NCBI RefSeq assembly: GCF_900451095.1
Contig: NZ_UGHV01000003.1
Span: 1 to 64,000 of the forward strand
DNA: 64,000 nucleotides
Source of the DNA: Helicobacter canis
GTDB lineage: Bacteria; Campylobacterota; Campylobacteria; Campylobacterales; Helicobacteraceae
Reading direction: 5' to 3'
Below the pieces are notes generated by a model that had not been told where the DNA came from, ran no database searches, and worked only from the letters and a program-made list of their open reading frames with translations. Below, piece after piece: positions 30,817 through 40,303 of this stretch. Position 1 is the first letter of the stretch; each line of letters opens with the position of its first letter. The translations under genes and the position numbers were made by a program.

Positions 30817-31458
30817 TTGCAAGAAAATATCCACCCCTCTATAAAAAAGCGCGCAAGCAAAGATAATAAACAGCACCGCACTTATGCGATCAATCCACAA
30901 AAACACGCGAGCATTAAGCCATTTGCGCACATATAGCCCGACTAAAATCACCCCCACAAACCCACACACAAGCGAACAAAACAGCACAAAAAGCCCTAGC
31001 TCAAACCCACTCCCTGCAAAGGGAGCCACCACCACGACAAAAAACAAAATCGCCTTGGGATTAGAGAGATTGACCCCTAGAGCCTGAAAAAACCCCGCTG
31101 GCTTTGCCTGTGTATTTGCTCCTAAAATCTGTGCGAACTCGCTATTAGACATAGCCGGAGCGCGCAAAATCTTATAGCTAATATAGCCTAGATAGAGCGC
31201 ACCAAACACACTAAGCAAGCCCTGTGCTATGGGAGTGCTCATTATATGCGCAAATCCAAAATACACGCACCCAAGATACACCAACCACCCGCAAATAATC
31301 CCACCAAGAGCGATAAAGGCGGGTTTAGCTCCAAAGCTAATGGTATTACGCAAGATGAGTAAAATATCTGGTCCGGGCGTGATCGCCCCTATAAATCCAA
31401 CGATAAATACCGCTACATAGAGATTCCCAAACACCAAGGACACATCAGTAATTGTCAT
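30811..31458 (-). CDS. LysE/RhtB-family amino-acid exporter
   Basis: The membrane protein of 215 residues begins MTITDVSLVFGNLYVAVF and contains GFIGAITPGPDILLILRNTISFG, the signature of LysE/RhtB exporters, followed by five or six hydrophobic segments. I chose ATG at 31458, overlapping the stop of the Fur-family gene (ATGA), over an upstream ATG. It is the last gene of the long minus-strand run. The substrate is unknown. Confidence 0.88.
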   Translation of the reverse strand: MTITDVSLVFGNLYVAVFIVGFIGAITPGPDILLILRNTISFGAKPAFIALGGIICGWLVYLGCVYFGFAHIMSTPIAQGLLSVFGALYLGYISYKILRAPAMSNSEFAQILGANTQAKPAGFFQALGVNLSNPKAILFFVVVVAPFAGSGFELGLFVLFCSLVCGFVGVILVGLYVRKWLNARVFLWIDRISAVLFIIFACALFYRGVDIFLQL

Positions 31459-31898
31459 TGATCCGCTTCCGTAGCACAAGTATCGCACACACCAATACAA
31501 ACAGCTGATACATCAAAAAGCCTATACCCACTCTTATCCATACATTTATCTAGCAAATCTTTTGCATCGACATACACATCTTGCAACTTGCCACACTTCT
31601 CACAGCTCACATGAATATGCTTATCGCTTGCTAGCTCGTATTTTTGCTTTTGATTTGGGGGCTTAATCTCTCGCAAAATATCCGCTTCACTAAGCGTGGC
31701 GATATTTTCATACACAGTCGCTAGAGAAATACTTGGGTGCAACTTCCTAATATGCGCATAAATCTCTTTTACACCTATATGCCCATTTTTTTGGATTAGC
31801 CGCAAAATCGCTAGTCTTTGCGGCGTAGATTTTAGGCTATGCTTATGCAAAAGCTCTCTAAAATCTCTATCCGTATGCACGATCGTTTGCATTGCCAT
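31455..31898 (-). CDS. Fur-family metalloregulator (PerR-like)
   Basis: The 147-residue regulator has a winged helix (LKSTPQRLAILRLIQKNG and SISLATVYENIATLSEADIL), then HIHVSCEKCGKL and a second CxxC (GVCDTC), giving a Cys4 structural zinc site. The HIHVxCxKCG pattern resembles Campylobacter PerR. It lies two genes after znuB, so a zinc-responsive (Zur) role is also possible. AAGGGG precedes ATG by eight bases. Confidence 0.85.
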   Translation of the reverse strand: MAMQTIVHTDRDFRELLHKHSLKSTPQRLAILRLIQKNGHIGVKEIYAHIRKLHPSISLATVYENIATLSEADILREIKPPNQKQKYELASDKHIHVSCEKCGKLQDVYVDAKDLLDKCMDKSGYRLFDVSAVCIGVCDTCATEADQ

Positions 31899-31907
31899 AT
31901 TAGCCCC

Positions 31908-32144
31908 TTATTTCTCACGCTCTTTGTGAGACCCCTGCGCTACACTAGAATCCACATCAAGCCCCAAAGAACGCTCTATGGTATGTAGCTTGCGACTTAG
32001 CTGCGCACTTGCAGTGATTTGTGTCATCATCACATAAATATTGATCATAAGCAACACCACAGCAAACATTCCTATGAAAATCACTATTTTCATCGACTTT
32101 TTTGCCACGCTTAATGCCAGATCCTTATTTGTCTCTTCGCTCAT
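31908..32144 (-). CDS. Small membrane protein after znuB
   Basis: The protein of 78 residues (MSEETNKDLALSVAKK...) has one hydrophobic segment (about residues 18-38, IVIFIGMFAVVLLMINIYVMM), a possible short coiled coil (SAQLSRKLHTIERSLG), and a VDSSV stretch encoded by the interspersed word. The ATG overlaps the znuB stop, so translation is probably coupled. I do not recognise a function. Confidence 0.65.
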   Translation of the reverse strand: MSEETNKDLALSVAKKSMKIVIFIGMFAVVLLMINIYVMMTQITASAQLSRKLHTIERSLGLDVDSSVAQGSHKEREK

Positions 32145-32977
32145 ATAGCTCCTTTGTTTTGATATATACCCATTATATAGCGCAGACCAAGCGCACAGAC
32201 AAACACTCCCACTGATACAAGCACTATACACGCCCCAAGTGCCACATCATACACAAATGAAAACCAAATCCCCCCACACATACACAGCAAACACACACCA
32301 AGAGATAAACAAAACTGCATAGCAAGATTTCTAGCAAACATCATAGCTATATATGCTGGGATAGAGAGCATAGAAATCACCAAGATAAGCCCCCCTGCAC
32401 GCATACCAAGCACCACGCCAAATGCCGTTAGCACAAAAATCACGCTAACAAAAAGCTTAGTAGGCACTCGCTTTAATCGGCTAAACTCCATATCATACAA
32501 AACCGCTAGAATCTCCCTATAAAACACAACCACAAATGCGATAAGCACCACATCAAATCCAAAGAGCATATATATATCTTCTTTAGTGCTAAATGCAAGC
32601 GAGCCAAACAAATAACTCTCCATATTGATCTTATAGCCCGGAGCTAGTTCTATAAGCACCACACCAAGAGCCATACCAAATGCCCACGCAATAGCGATAA
32701 AAGTATCAAGCCTACCCTTGTGCCACAAAGTCGCATAGAGCAAAATCAAAGCCATAATCAATGCCGCACCTAGCGCGCCTAGTAGCACACTGCAGCCCAA
32801 AAACACCGCCACACCTACCCCACCAAATGCCGCGTGTGCCACCCCTCCGGCAAGAAACACACTTTTATTTGCCACAATAAGCGAGCCAATCAGCCCAGCA
32901 CATATACTTAGCAGCACAGATGTGATAATAATATTTTGAAAAAATCCGCCACTACCTAGAATCTCAAGCACACCCAC
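32141..32977 (-). CDS. znuB: Zinc ABC transporter permease ZnuB
   Basis: This 278-residue ABC-3 family permease has about eight transmembrane helices. It shows the family's early LSICAGLIGSLIVANKSVFLAGGVAHAAFGG and MRAGGLILVISMLSIPAYIA. The start appears to be GTG (32977 or six bases later). It would pair with ZnuC and ZnuA. It is separated from znuC by mqo, an unusual order. Manganese or iron as substrate cannot be excluded. Confidence 0.9.
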   Translation of the reverse strand: MGVLEILGSGGFFQNIIITSVLLSICAGLIGSLIVANKSVFLAGGVAHAAFGGVGVAVFLGCSVLLGALGAALIMALILLYATLWHKGRLDTFIAIAWAFGMALGVVLIELAPGYKINMESYLFGSLAFSTKEDIYMLFGFDVVLIAFVVVFYREILAVLYDMEFSRLKRVPTKLFVSVIFVLTAFGVVLGMRAGGLILVISMLSIPAYIAMMFARNLAMQFCLSLGVCLLCMCGGIWFSFVYDVALGACIVLVSVGVFVCALGLRYIMGIYQNKGAI

Positions 32978-32998
32978 GCCCTAAATACTACCTAGAAT

Positions 32999-34354
32999 CT
33001 ATGAGTCTAGCTCTTCTGGAGATAAATCGCGCAAAAAGCGTTCTTTATCAAAATTTGCCTGCAAGTAACTGACGATTTCTTGTGTATCGACAAAGGCATT
33101 TTGCAAGCAGCTTGTCGCACCGGGCGATGGTGTCATATTAAATGTGATGCCTTTATTGGTGATGATCTTTTTCTCTCCAAGCTCTAGCTGTTTTTGTGTC
33201 CTATCCACCACTTGAGGACGCACCTCACCATAACCTTCAGCATATTCTATATCATCAAGCTTTAGCGATGGGATCAGCTTCTGCGCATCTTTTAGGAACA
33301 ATCTCTTGCCAAAATACGGCAACTCAAACACGATATTCTTAAACACATAAGAGCGGATCTCTGCATCTTTGAGTAGATTAAACAACACCCCAAATACTTC
33401 TCTATGAAAATCAACTTTCCCTAGCTCAAAGCTAATACCGCTATACCAATGCTTTGATCGCTCAAGTTTAGGCATAGCAATAGCCGTTGGTCCAATCCGT
33501 GTCTTGCCCGATATGCTAATATCAGGGTCCCCATGCACTGCAGCAAATGGTAGCTTTGGATTTTGGACCATATAGACTTTGCCCTTTAGCAAATCAGGCA
33601 CAAAGTAAAAGCTCCCAGCAATAGGTAAGCACCCAAGATCAGTGCCATAGCCCATAGACTGCGCTAAAACAAGTGAGTATGACCCAGCATTGACAAGCAC
33701 AAACTTCGCAGTGATCACCTCGCCGCTTTTGGAGATAAGATAATACCCTTCATCATTGCGCTTAATATCTTTAACCCAAAAATTCAAAAACACCTTATTG
33801 TTTGGATTCTTCTCTTGTGCGCGTGTGGCGAAATCTTTACTTAGTCCTTCAAAGTCCATAGCACACCACGCTTCTCTATATCCAGATCCTACGACATTTT
33901 CAGGGCGATCACTCTTGCCATCACTTCCTAGGATAACGCTTGGCTCGATCTCTTTAATCATCTGCTTATCAAACCACTGCAAATCAGGAAACACAGACAA
34001 AAACTCTTGATGTCGTTTGTGCATAAACTCACATTCTGCATCGCCTACACCTATTGCCATTTTTTGTGTTTTAAAGATGACTTTATTTTGTAAATCGTGC
34101 TTTAGCGCGTAGTTGGTAACCTTTTGCGCAGCAAGCTTGACTTTCTTTGCCTTTTGGGCGGTGTAGTTTGTCTCAATTGAGCCATCGTGGATCGTTTGGG
34201 AATTGGCACGCACATTAGAACTCACCATAGCAATATCTGGGCATTTATCCACCACAGCGACACTCTTTATATCTGTGTATTCACTTAGCGTCCAAAACAA
34301 CGCACACCCAGACACACCAGCTCCAATAATCACAACATCAAAATTATTTTCCAT
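32999..34354 (-). CDS. mqo: Malate:quinone oxidoreductase
   Basis: This FAD enzyme of about 451 residues starts with the dinucleotide fold [19 protein letters not shown]. It resembles the Helicobacter Mqo type: [51 protein letters not shown] and [22 protein letters not shown]. It oxidises malate to oxaloacetate and passes electrons to menaquinone at the inner membrane. ATG at 34354 sits eight bases after AAGGAG. It lies between znuC and znuB, with 2 and 21 bp spacing. Confidence 0.95.
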   Translation of the reverse strand: MENNFDVVIIGAGVSGCALFWTLSEYTDIKSVAVVDKCPDIAMVSSNVRANSQTIHDGSIETNYTAQKAKKVKLAAQKVTNYALKHDLQNKVIFKTQKMAIGVGDAECEFMHKRHQEFLSVFPDLQWFDKQMIKEIEPSVILGSDGKSDRPENVVGSGYREAWCAMDFEGLSKDFATRAQEKNPNNKVFLNFWVKDIKRNDEGYYLISKSGEVITAKFVLVNAGSYSLVLAQSMGYGTDLGCLPIAGSFYFVPDLLKGKVYMVQNPKLPFAAVHGDPDISISGKTRIGPTAIAMPKLERSKHWYSGISFELGKVDFHREVFGVLFNLLKDAEIRSYVFKNIVFELPYFGKRLFLKDAQKLIPSLKLDDIEYAEGYGEVRPQVVDRTQKQLELGEKKIITNKGITFNMTPSPGATSCLQNAFVDTQEIVSYLQANFDKERFLRDLSPEELDS

Positions 34355-34356
34355 TC

Positions 34357-35118
34357 TCACTTCTCCTTAGACTTGGCACAAAGTTTGTCAAATAAATCGA
34401 CTTCGCAAATATGCCCCCAAATATCACCTTGTGTATCTAGGGCACTTTGCATTCTAGGAATCGTGTGTTCAATGACCTTTTTATCCACAAATAGCGCACG
34501 ATTGGCGTAACCTAACAAGACCGATATGTGATGACTGATAAGGATTATAGTATGAAAATTGTTAATTTTTTTTAAACTTTTGTAAATTTGTATTTGCATT
34601 TTTGTATCGATACTTGAAGTAGGCTCATCTAAGACAAGTAGCCTTGGCTCTCCGCATAATGCCCTAGCGATCAGCACTCTCTGCCTTTGCCCTCCGCTTA
34701 GCTCTGCGATAGCATTACGCGCTAAATGCGCTATCTCTAGCTTCTCTAGTGCTTCTAGGGCTTTGTGCTTTTGCGCCTTTGTCGCACGGAAGCCAAAGAT
34801 TCTAGGCTCCATAAAGCCCATTAGCACCACATCAAGCACGCTAATGGGAAAATCTACATTGATACTTGTGTCTTGTGGCACATAGCCGATAAGACTTTTT
34901 GCGTGGTATATGCTTGGATTTGGGTAGATAATCTCCCCAGAGCAGGGCATAAGCAGCCCGATAAGCAGCTTGACAAGCGTGCTTTTGCCCCCTCCATTTG
35001 GACCAATCACTGCTAAAAAATCATTTTCATACACGCTAAAGCTCACATTTTCTAAAGCATTGTGTTGCATACCATCATAGGCAAAATGCAGATCCTCACA
35101 GCGCAGAATCTCGCGCAT
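34357..35118 (-). CDS. znuC: Zinc ABC transporter ATPase ZnuC
   Basis: The 253-residue ABC ATPase has Walker [15 protein letters not shown] (about 37-50), Q-loop [16 protein letters not shown], signature [15 protein letters not shown] and Walker [13 protein letters not shown], followed by the switch His in ISHHISVL. The Q-loop form is typical of metal ABC-3 systems. ATG overlaps the znuA stop (TAATG). Confidence 0.94.
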   Translation of the reverse strand: MREILRCEDLHFAYDGMQHNALENVSFSVYENDFLAVIGPNGGGKSTLVKLLIGLLMPCSGEIIYPNPSIYHAKSLIGYVPQDTSINVDFPISVLDVVLMGFMEPRIFGFRATKAQKHKALEALEKLEIAHLARNAIAELSGGQRQRVLIARALCGEPRLLVLDEPTSSIDTKMQIQIYKSLKKINNFHTIILISHHISVLLGYANRALFVDKKVIEHTIPRMQSALDTQGDIWGHICEVDLFDKLCAKSKEK

Positions 35119-35987
35119 TACTGCTCCTTAATCTTGTGCGCAAAGGCATAGAGGCTCTCTTCCCAATTCTCATTTAGGGAGTCTAGAATCTCCACATTTA
35201 AGCCAAGTGTTTTAGCGATGGATTCTGCGCGCTCTTTGTCAAACTGCGGCTGGATAAAGAGTGTGCGGATACGCTTTTGCTCTACAATTTTTGGCAAGCG
35301 GTTTAATGCCTTTAGCTTAATCTCCTTGCCATCTTCTTCTAGGGCAATTTCTTCAAGCCCAAATTCTTGTGCCAAATACCCAAATGCCGGATGTATCACC
35401 AAAAATGCCCTACCCTTTTGCTCTTTTAAAATTGCCCCTAGATCACGCTGGATTCTATCGATTCTAGCGAATAACGCGGCGAGATTCTTTGCATAGCTAT
35501 CTTTATAAGCAGGGTTAATGGCACAAAGACGCTCATACATAGCTTGCGCCTTAGGCTTGGCGAGCTTTAGTGAAAGCCAAATATGCGGATCGTGGGCGTG
35601 AGTGCTAGAATCCACTTTTGTATGTGTGTGCTCATCGTGCCTATCGTGATCTAAAACTATATGCGCAAGATCGACATAAAGCAAGGCGCGATTAGTGCTT
35701 GCTAGACGCGCTTGCAAACTAGCCTCATAGCTCATACCCACGCCAAAAAATACTGCTGCTTGCATAAATGCTCGCGCTTGGCTGGGCTTAGGCTCATAAG
35801 TCTCAGGCGATACATCAGCTGGCACCACACTTCTTACCTCCACGCTATCGCCTGCAATCGCACGCACAAAATACGCTTGCGGCGGCACACTCACTAGCAC
35901 AAGCGGCTTTTGCTCTGTGCTAGGCTCTGCTCCAATGCCACTAAGCCCCATAAACAGCGCAAACACGCAATATCTAATAATCATCAT
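35118..35987 (-). CDS. znuA: Zinc-binding periplasmic protein ZnuA
   Basis: The 289-residue cluster A-I binding protein has a signal peptide (YCVFALFMGLSGIGA), SVPPQAYFVRAIAGD and a His-rich loop (HDRHDEHTHTKVDSSTHAHDPHIWLS, about 115-140). The loop marks a zinc carrier, and the interspersed word supplies KVDSS inside it. The final His ligand region reads FLVIHPAFGYLAQEFGL. It leads znuA-znuC-mqo-znuB. Confidence 0.95.
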   Translation of the reverse strand: MMIIRYCVFALFMGLSGIGAEPSTEQKPLVLVSVPPQAYFVRAIAGDSVEVRSVVPADVSPETYEPKPSQARAFMQAAVFFGVGMSYEASLQARLASTNRALLYVDLAHIVLDHDRHDEHTHTKVDSSTHAHDPHIWLSLKLAKPKAQAMYERLCAINPAYKDSYAKNLAALFARIDRIQRDLGAILKEQKGRAFLVIHPAFGYLAQEFGLEEIALEEDGKEIKLKALNRLPKIVEQKRIRTLFIQPQFDKERAESIAKTLGLNVEILDSLNENWEESLYAFAHKIKEQ

Positions 35988-37309
35988 TGTGGATTCTCCA
36001 ATAAGTCATAAAAATTAGTAATACCTGTAACCCTATCAATCAAAAGTTTTTTAGAAAATGCACCATTATGCTCCTTGCCAGCATAAAGACTTGTGATCAC
36101 CACGCCTCCTAGCATATTTTTATACCTCCTAAAGAGTGTAGAGGTCTTCACACTCCACGCGCTGTGTGCTACCATAGCCCGCCCTTCATACTCGCCAATA
36201 TAGAGCATAATATGCCCCTTTAGATAAAGCACACTGCCAAAAGGCACGCCGTGCTCTATGATGTAACGCTCCTTTTGCTTGCGAGATAAATGCGAGAGAT
36301 CTTGCATACTCTTTTTTACCTGCGCTTGGGCAAGAGAATTTCTAGGAAGATATAGCCCATAATTAGCAAAAATATCGCGGATAAACGCCGAGCAATCTCT
36401 GCTTGCTAGGTAGCCGCCCCAGCCATATTTGTCTCCTAGCATTGTGTTGATAAGATCTGCGCTGCGAGCTTGGCTAAAGTCCCTAGGGAAGCTTGCTATA
36501 TCTCTTGCGGCGATACTAGATTCTACTAATTGCGCCTTGCCCTGCATATCGCGCATTGGCACTAGCACTATATCGCGCTCTTTTAGGCTTTTTACCACGG
36601 GGAGGATCTGCCCTACTCGCGCATTGGCAAGAAACTTGCCCTTATGATAGAGGGGGATATTATCGCGCTCTGGCAGGATATAAGAAGACTTTTTTAGCCG
36701 CGCGATTTGCTTCTCATCAATTAGCCCCACACTATTTACTAGAATCCACCCAGCCACAAAGCCGCTCTCTATATGCGCCCAACGCTTGGTCGTATCATAG
36801 TGTGTAATCAGCACAGGCGTGCCAGCAAAAATCCACGAATTCTGCCATTGATCAAAGGGGAAGTCATCTTCTGTATCAAAGCGCATTTTTTCACTAGGCA
36901 CGACACGGACATTGGTAGCTTGCGTGATAATCGCCTTTTGCGCAACACTAGGATAGCGCGCAATATCCATAGATTCTAAAATGCTTTGCGTAAATTCCTT
37001 GGTATTAGGCAGGCGATTCTCGCCAAATCCGGGCTTACTGCGTAAAGAGCCTTGCACCCAAAACACGCTTTTGACATCAGGGTTTGGCTTGGCAGACCAG
37101 GGGGAGAAATGCGCTTGTAGATAGGCTTCTTTTATCGCTTTTGCATTGCTAGGGTGCTTTGATACGCTATCATTGCTAGGCAAAACATAAAATCGTGCAT
37201 CTTGCGGATATGCACTCACATCTTTTGCTATGGTGGTTACCTGCTTTTTGGCACAGCCTAGCATAAGGCTAGCAAGCACACATAGGATCAAAAAGTGGAT
37301 TCTAGCCAT
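35984..37309 (-). CDS. SH3-domain NlpC/P60 lipoprotein, peptidoglycan hydrolase
   Basis: The 441-residue protein has a lipoprotein signal (LASLMLGC). SH3b regions follow (ATNVRVVPSEKM and WAHIESGFVAGWILVNS; then KGKFLANARVGQILPV). The C-terminal NlpC/P60 domain has Cys in YLASRDCSAFIRDIF, His in LYLKGHIMLYIG and a third polar residue in MVAHSAWS. It probably cleaves cell-wall stem peptides. The first codons, MARIHFL, are themselves a copy of the interspersed word fused to ATG. The related H. pylori gene also neighbours mqo. Confidence 0.88.
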   Translation of the reverse strand: MARIHFLILCVLASLMLGCAKKQVTTIAKDVSAYPQDARFYVLPSNDSVSKHPSNAKAIKEAYLQAHFSPWSAKPNPDVKSVFWVQGSLRSKPGFGENRLPNTKEFTQSILESMDIARYPSVAQKAIITQATNVRVVPSEKMRFDTEDDFPFDQWQNSWIFAGTPVLITHYDTTKRWAHIESGFVAGWILVNSVGLIDEKQIARLKKSSYILPERDNIPLYHKGKFLANARVGQILPVVKSLKERDIVLVPMRDMQGKAQLVESSIAARDIASFPRDFSQARSADLINTMLGDKYGWGGYLASRDCSAFIRDIFANYGLYLPRNSLAQAQVKKSMQDLSHLSRKQKERYIIEHGVPFGSVLYLKGHIMLYIGEYEGRAMVAHSAWSVKTSTLFRRYKNMLGGVVITSLYAGKEHNGAFSKKLLIDRVTGITNFYDLLENPQ

Positions 37310-37668
37310 TAGCCAAATACCTCTGCCAAGCGACTTTCATCAAAGCCCACAAGCACTTGCTTCTTGCCTGAATGTGTATAGACAATCACAGGGCGTTTGA
37401 TAAGCAGCGGATACTCTAGCATTGCGTGGAGCTTTTGCTCTTGCGATAAATCCTGCGCCTTTAGCCCAAGCTTTTTATAAGTCGTGCCTTTGGTGTTTAG
37501 CAGCACTTCTGTCCCTACTTGCTCCGCAAGCCACGCTAAAAAAGTGGATTCTAGCGGCGTGGTCTTTACATCAATAAACTCATACGCAATCCCCCTAGAA
37601 TCCAAATATTTGCGTGCCTTTTGCACACTGCCACAAGCCTTGATCCCATACACTACAATCTCTTCCAT
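37309..37668 (-). CDS. ArsC/Spx-like thioredoxin-fold protein
   Basis: The 119-residue ArsC-family protein has YGIKACGSVQKARKYLDSRG with a single redox Cys, and KRPVIVYTHSGKKQVLVGFDE near the end. The arsenate-reductase Arg triad is not evident, so a YffB/Spx-like role is as likely. PLESTF (about 40-45) comes from the interspersed word. It overlaps the phosphatase gene by 16 bases. Confidence 0.85.
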   Translation of the reverse strand: MEEIVVYGIKACGSVQKARKYLDSRGIAYEFIDVKTTPLESTFLAWLAEQVGTEVLLNTKGTTYKKLGLKAQDLSQEQKLHAMLEYPLLIKRPVIVYTHSGKKQVLVGFDESRLAEVFG

Positions 37669-38174
37669 ACACCACTCCTTGAATAAGACAAGCTAGCTAG
37701 CAAATTACTTATACCACTTTGCAGCATTGCAAATACTTTCGCAAAGCCATCTGCCCCACCATAGTAGGGGTCTGGCACTTCTGCGCCATCTAGTCCAAAA
37801 TCCCCCAGCAAGGCGATTTTATCACTCTCAAATCCCATAGCTATAAGCGTAGCATAATTGCTCCTATCCATAGCCACTAGCAAATCCACATCGCTATGGG
37901 CATAGAGGCTTACTTGCTTGCTTGTGTAATGCGCTATATCAATGCCATTTTCTCGCGCAATAGCAATGGAGCGAGGGTCGATGGGATCGCCATTATGAAA
38001 GCCAGAAGTCCCAGCTGATGAAAACTCTAGCTTTGGGGCGTTAGCGTGGGGCTTATACAAGGCATTGGCAATGCCCTCTGCTAGCGGCGAGCGGCAGATA
38101 TTCCCCAAGCACACAAAGACGATCTTCACCCTTTCTTGCTCTCTTAAATGCGCAAAAGTGGATTCTAGCTTCAT
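37653..38174 (-). CDS. Low-molecular-weight protein tyrosine phosphatase
   Basis: The 173-residue phosphatase has the P-loop FVCLGNICRSPLAEGIA (CX5R) and the general-acid loop VPDPYYGG. The first 15 residues (MKLESTFAHLREQER) precede the family's usual start and are largely the interspersed word in translation. ATG at 38174 has a good AAGGGG site and overlaps the preceding stop, while an internal GTG at 38129 lacks spacing, so I keep the longer form. Confidence 0.93.
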   Translation of the reverse strand: MKLESTFAHLREQERVKIVFVCLGNICRSPLAEGIANALYKPHANAPKLEFSSAGTSGFHNGDPIDPRSIAIARENGIDIAHYTSKQVSLYAHSDVDLLVAMDRSNYATLIAMGFESDKIALLGDFGLDGAEVPDPYYGGADGFAKVFAMLQSGISNLLASLSYSRSGVWKRL

Positions 38175-39046
38175 TATCGCCCCTTTTTTAATAAGCTTTT
38201 TAAGCTGCTAGGCTTGATATTTCCGTGCAGTGAGGCATACATCCACTCGCCACACCACGCCATAAGCCCGATGAGAAGAAACATCGTGCGCGTGTTGGTA
38301 TAATCAGCTTGTGCGATGATTTTAGAGCATAAACAAAACACCACCACCCCCACCACAAGCCAGAGCAAATTGGCATACTCATAGAATCCAAATAGCTCTT
38401 TATTACGATATAGCACTACCACCACACACAAAAACCCAAAGTAAAATAGCCATAAATCAATATATAAAAGTGGATTAGACTTGCCATAATAGGGCTGTAT
38501 CGCATAGGCAAAAAGCACAAATAATGTCGTATTGATACTTGGCATATAGGCACTAAGCCACTCGCCCCATTTGTTAAAGATATTTAAGCGGATCTTGCAC
38601 GCAGGCAGAGCAAGCGGGAGCAAGATAAAGCACACATACACAAACACATACACGCTAATATCAGCAATCTTCCACAAAACCACCCCGCCAAGCGTATCGC
38701 TAAAGGCATAAGCGATCTCATCGGGCTGATTTTGCATAATGCTTTGAGCAATACGAAATACCAGCACAAGCAAAGCCACCAAGCCGATGATAGATGCCGC
38801 GACCTTTTCTGTTGTATTGTGCTTTTTGCGACGGATAGAATACACGATAAACACCACGCACATCGCCACAAAGCACACAAGCAGTAAATCACTTGTAAAG
38901 TCATACGCCCTATGTGGATAAGAAAACACCAAAAAAAGCTGCGAAAATGTCGAGCTAAGGCTTGATACAATCAACGAAAGCAATACAAACACGACAAAAA
39001 AGAAAAACACCGAAGAAAAGATAATTTTACTCTCAACACCCTTCAT
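38174..39046 (-). CDS. Unknown integral membrane protein
   Basis: This 290-residue protein has about eight hydrophobic segments, among them IIFSSVFFFFVVFVLLSLIV, LLLVCFVAMCVVFIVYS and LLWLVVGVVVFCLCSKII. Short loops and a basic C-terminal tail (SSLKSLLKKGR) complete it. I recognise no family. The gene lies between amiA and a tyrosine phosphatase gene, with its stop overlapping the latter's start, so a role in the envelope is possible. Confidence 0.75.
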   Translation of the reverse strand: MKGVESKIIFSSVFFFFVVFVLLSLIVSSLSSTFSQLFLVFSYPHRAYDFTSDLLLVCFVAMCVVFIVYSIRRKKHNTTEKVAASIIGLVALLVLVFRIAQSIMQNQPDEIAYAFSDTLGGVVLWKIADISVYVFVYVCFILLPLALPACKIRLNIFNKWGEWLSAYMPSINTTLFVLFAYAIQPYYGKSNPLLYIDLWLFYFGFLCVVVVLYRNKELFGFYEYANLLWLVVGVVVFCLCSKIIAQADYTNTRTMFLLIGLMAWCGEWMYASLHGNIKPSSLKSLLKKGR

Positions 39047-39064
39047 TCACAATCCTAGCATAGC

Positions 39065-40297
39065 TTAAAAATTTTTTGCGACAAATCCATCTATCCCATC
39101 AGCAATCCCCTTGGCTAGATCTTTTTGATAGGCATCATTATTTAGTCGTGGGGCTTCAATCGGGCTAGAATTATACCCTATTTCTATCAACACCGATGGC
39201 ATTAACGCCCCAGCCAACACCCAAAATGGACCCTCTCTCACACCGCCATCTGTGATGCCTTGATAATTCTGGCGCAGCTTTTTTAAAATCCCATATTGTA
39301 TGTCGATAGCAAGCTTATTTGAGGCAAGCAGGCGATGAGAGTTAAGCGAGTTTAAGAAAGTCTGCTTAGAAAAATAATTCATCACATCAATATCATCTTT
39401 GTTTTCTTGCTCGGCGACATCGCGGGCGCGATCGCTTCTAGCCGTTGATAGGAAGTAGGTCTCCACGCCTTTGGGGGATTTTTTGGTTGTTTTGGGGACA
39501 GAGTTAGCGTGGATTGAGACAAACAAATCCGCATTTTTGGCATTCGCAAAATCGGTGCGCTCTTTGAGATTAAGATAAACATCTTTATCGCGTGTCATAT
39601 AGGTGATATAGCCGCGCTTTTTTAGCTCCTTGTTCAAATGTGTAGCAACCTTTAGCACGATATGCTTCTCGCATACTTTTGTAACCCCAAGCGTGCCGCA
39701 ATCCTTACCCCCGTGCCCGGGATCAATCACGACTTTGTAGCCTTTTTTAGGCTTTACCACGGGGCTTGTTGTGGGCTTTGGCGAAGGTGCTGGCGGAGTA
39801 GATTTTGGCGGGGTGGGGTTTGATGAAGCTGGCTTTGGCGGGGTGGATTCTACTGGCTTTTGGGGTGCAGGGGGGGCTTTGGGTGATTCTTGCTTAGATT
39901 CTTGCTTGGGTGGATTTGGCTTAGGCTGGGGCTTGGGGGATTCTGGAATTTTATCAACAAAGGATAGATAGAGATTGTTTTGCATAAGTTTGATTTGATA
40001 GACTAAGCCATTGCCATTAGTGATGACAAAACGCGTGATTTGCGGGGTGTTTTGTGCGATGGTTACTTGGGCATTACGGGGGAAGAAATACACCTTTTTG
40101 CCATTATCTAGCACGGCTTTTATATCAATATACACAGCATTGCTAGAGATTGCAACAGGCGTTAAAGCAAGATCCTCAACGCTTGAAGAAAATATGACCT
40201 TTAGGCTACTTGCGCCAAATGGGATAGAGTTTGTGATATGGAGTGCTTGAGCCTTGGCGATACAAATGCCTAACACAAAGACAAAAACTCGCCACAC
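39065..40297 (-). CDS. amiA: N-acetylmuramoyl-L-alanine amidase AmiA
   Basis: The 410-residue periplasmic enzyme has a signal peptide, an AMIN-like N-domain (about 20-120), and a Pro/Lys/Ser linker (about 125-190). The Amidase_3 domain carries Zn and catalytic motifs VVIDPGHGGKDCG, EKHIVLKVA, FVSIHANSV and VLIEIGYNSS. It cuts the muramyl-peptide bond during cell separation; H. pylori AmiA affects the switch to coccoid form. The start is GTG, 6 bp after the preceding stop. The order with the nitronate monooxygenase, tyrS and spoT genes matches H. pylori. Confidence 0.95.
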   Translation of the reverse strand: MWRVFVFVLGICIAKAQALHITNSIPFGASSLKVIFSSSVEDLALTPVAISSNAVYIDIKAVLDNGKKVYFFPRNAQVTIAQNTPQITRFVITNGNGLVYQIKLMQNNLYLSFVDKIPESPKPQPKPNPPKQESKQESPKAPPAPQKPVESTPPKPASSNPTPPKSTPPAPSPKPTTSPVVKPKKGYKVVIDPGHGGKDCGTLGVTKVCEKHIVLKVATHLNKELKKRGYITYMTRDKDVYLNLKERTDFANAKNADLFVSIHANSVPKTTKKSPKGVETYFLSTARSDRARDVAEQENKDDIDVMNYFSKQTFLNSLNSHRLLASNKLAIDIQYGILKKLRQNYQGITDGGVREGPFWVLAGALMPSVLIEIGYNSSPIEAPRLNNDAYQKDLAKGIADGIDGFVAKNF

Positions 40298-40303
40298 CCA
40301 CTA

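Noticed and set aside
31455-31898. Firm assignment of this regulator as Zur because of the nearby znu genes
   Set aside because: The HIHVxCxKCG pattern is also found in PerR, so the metal cannot be decided from sequence by eye.
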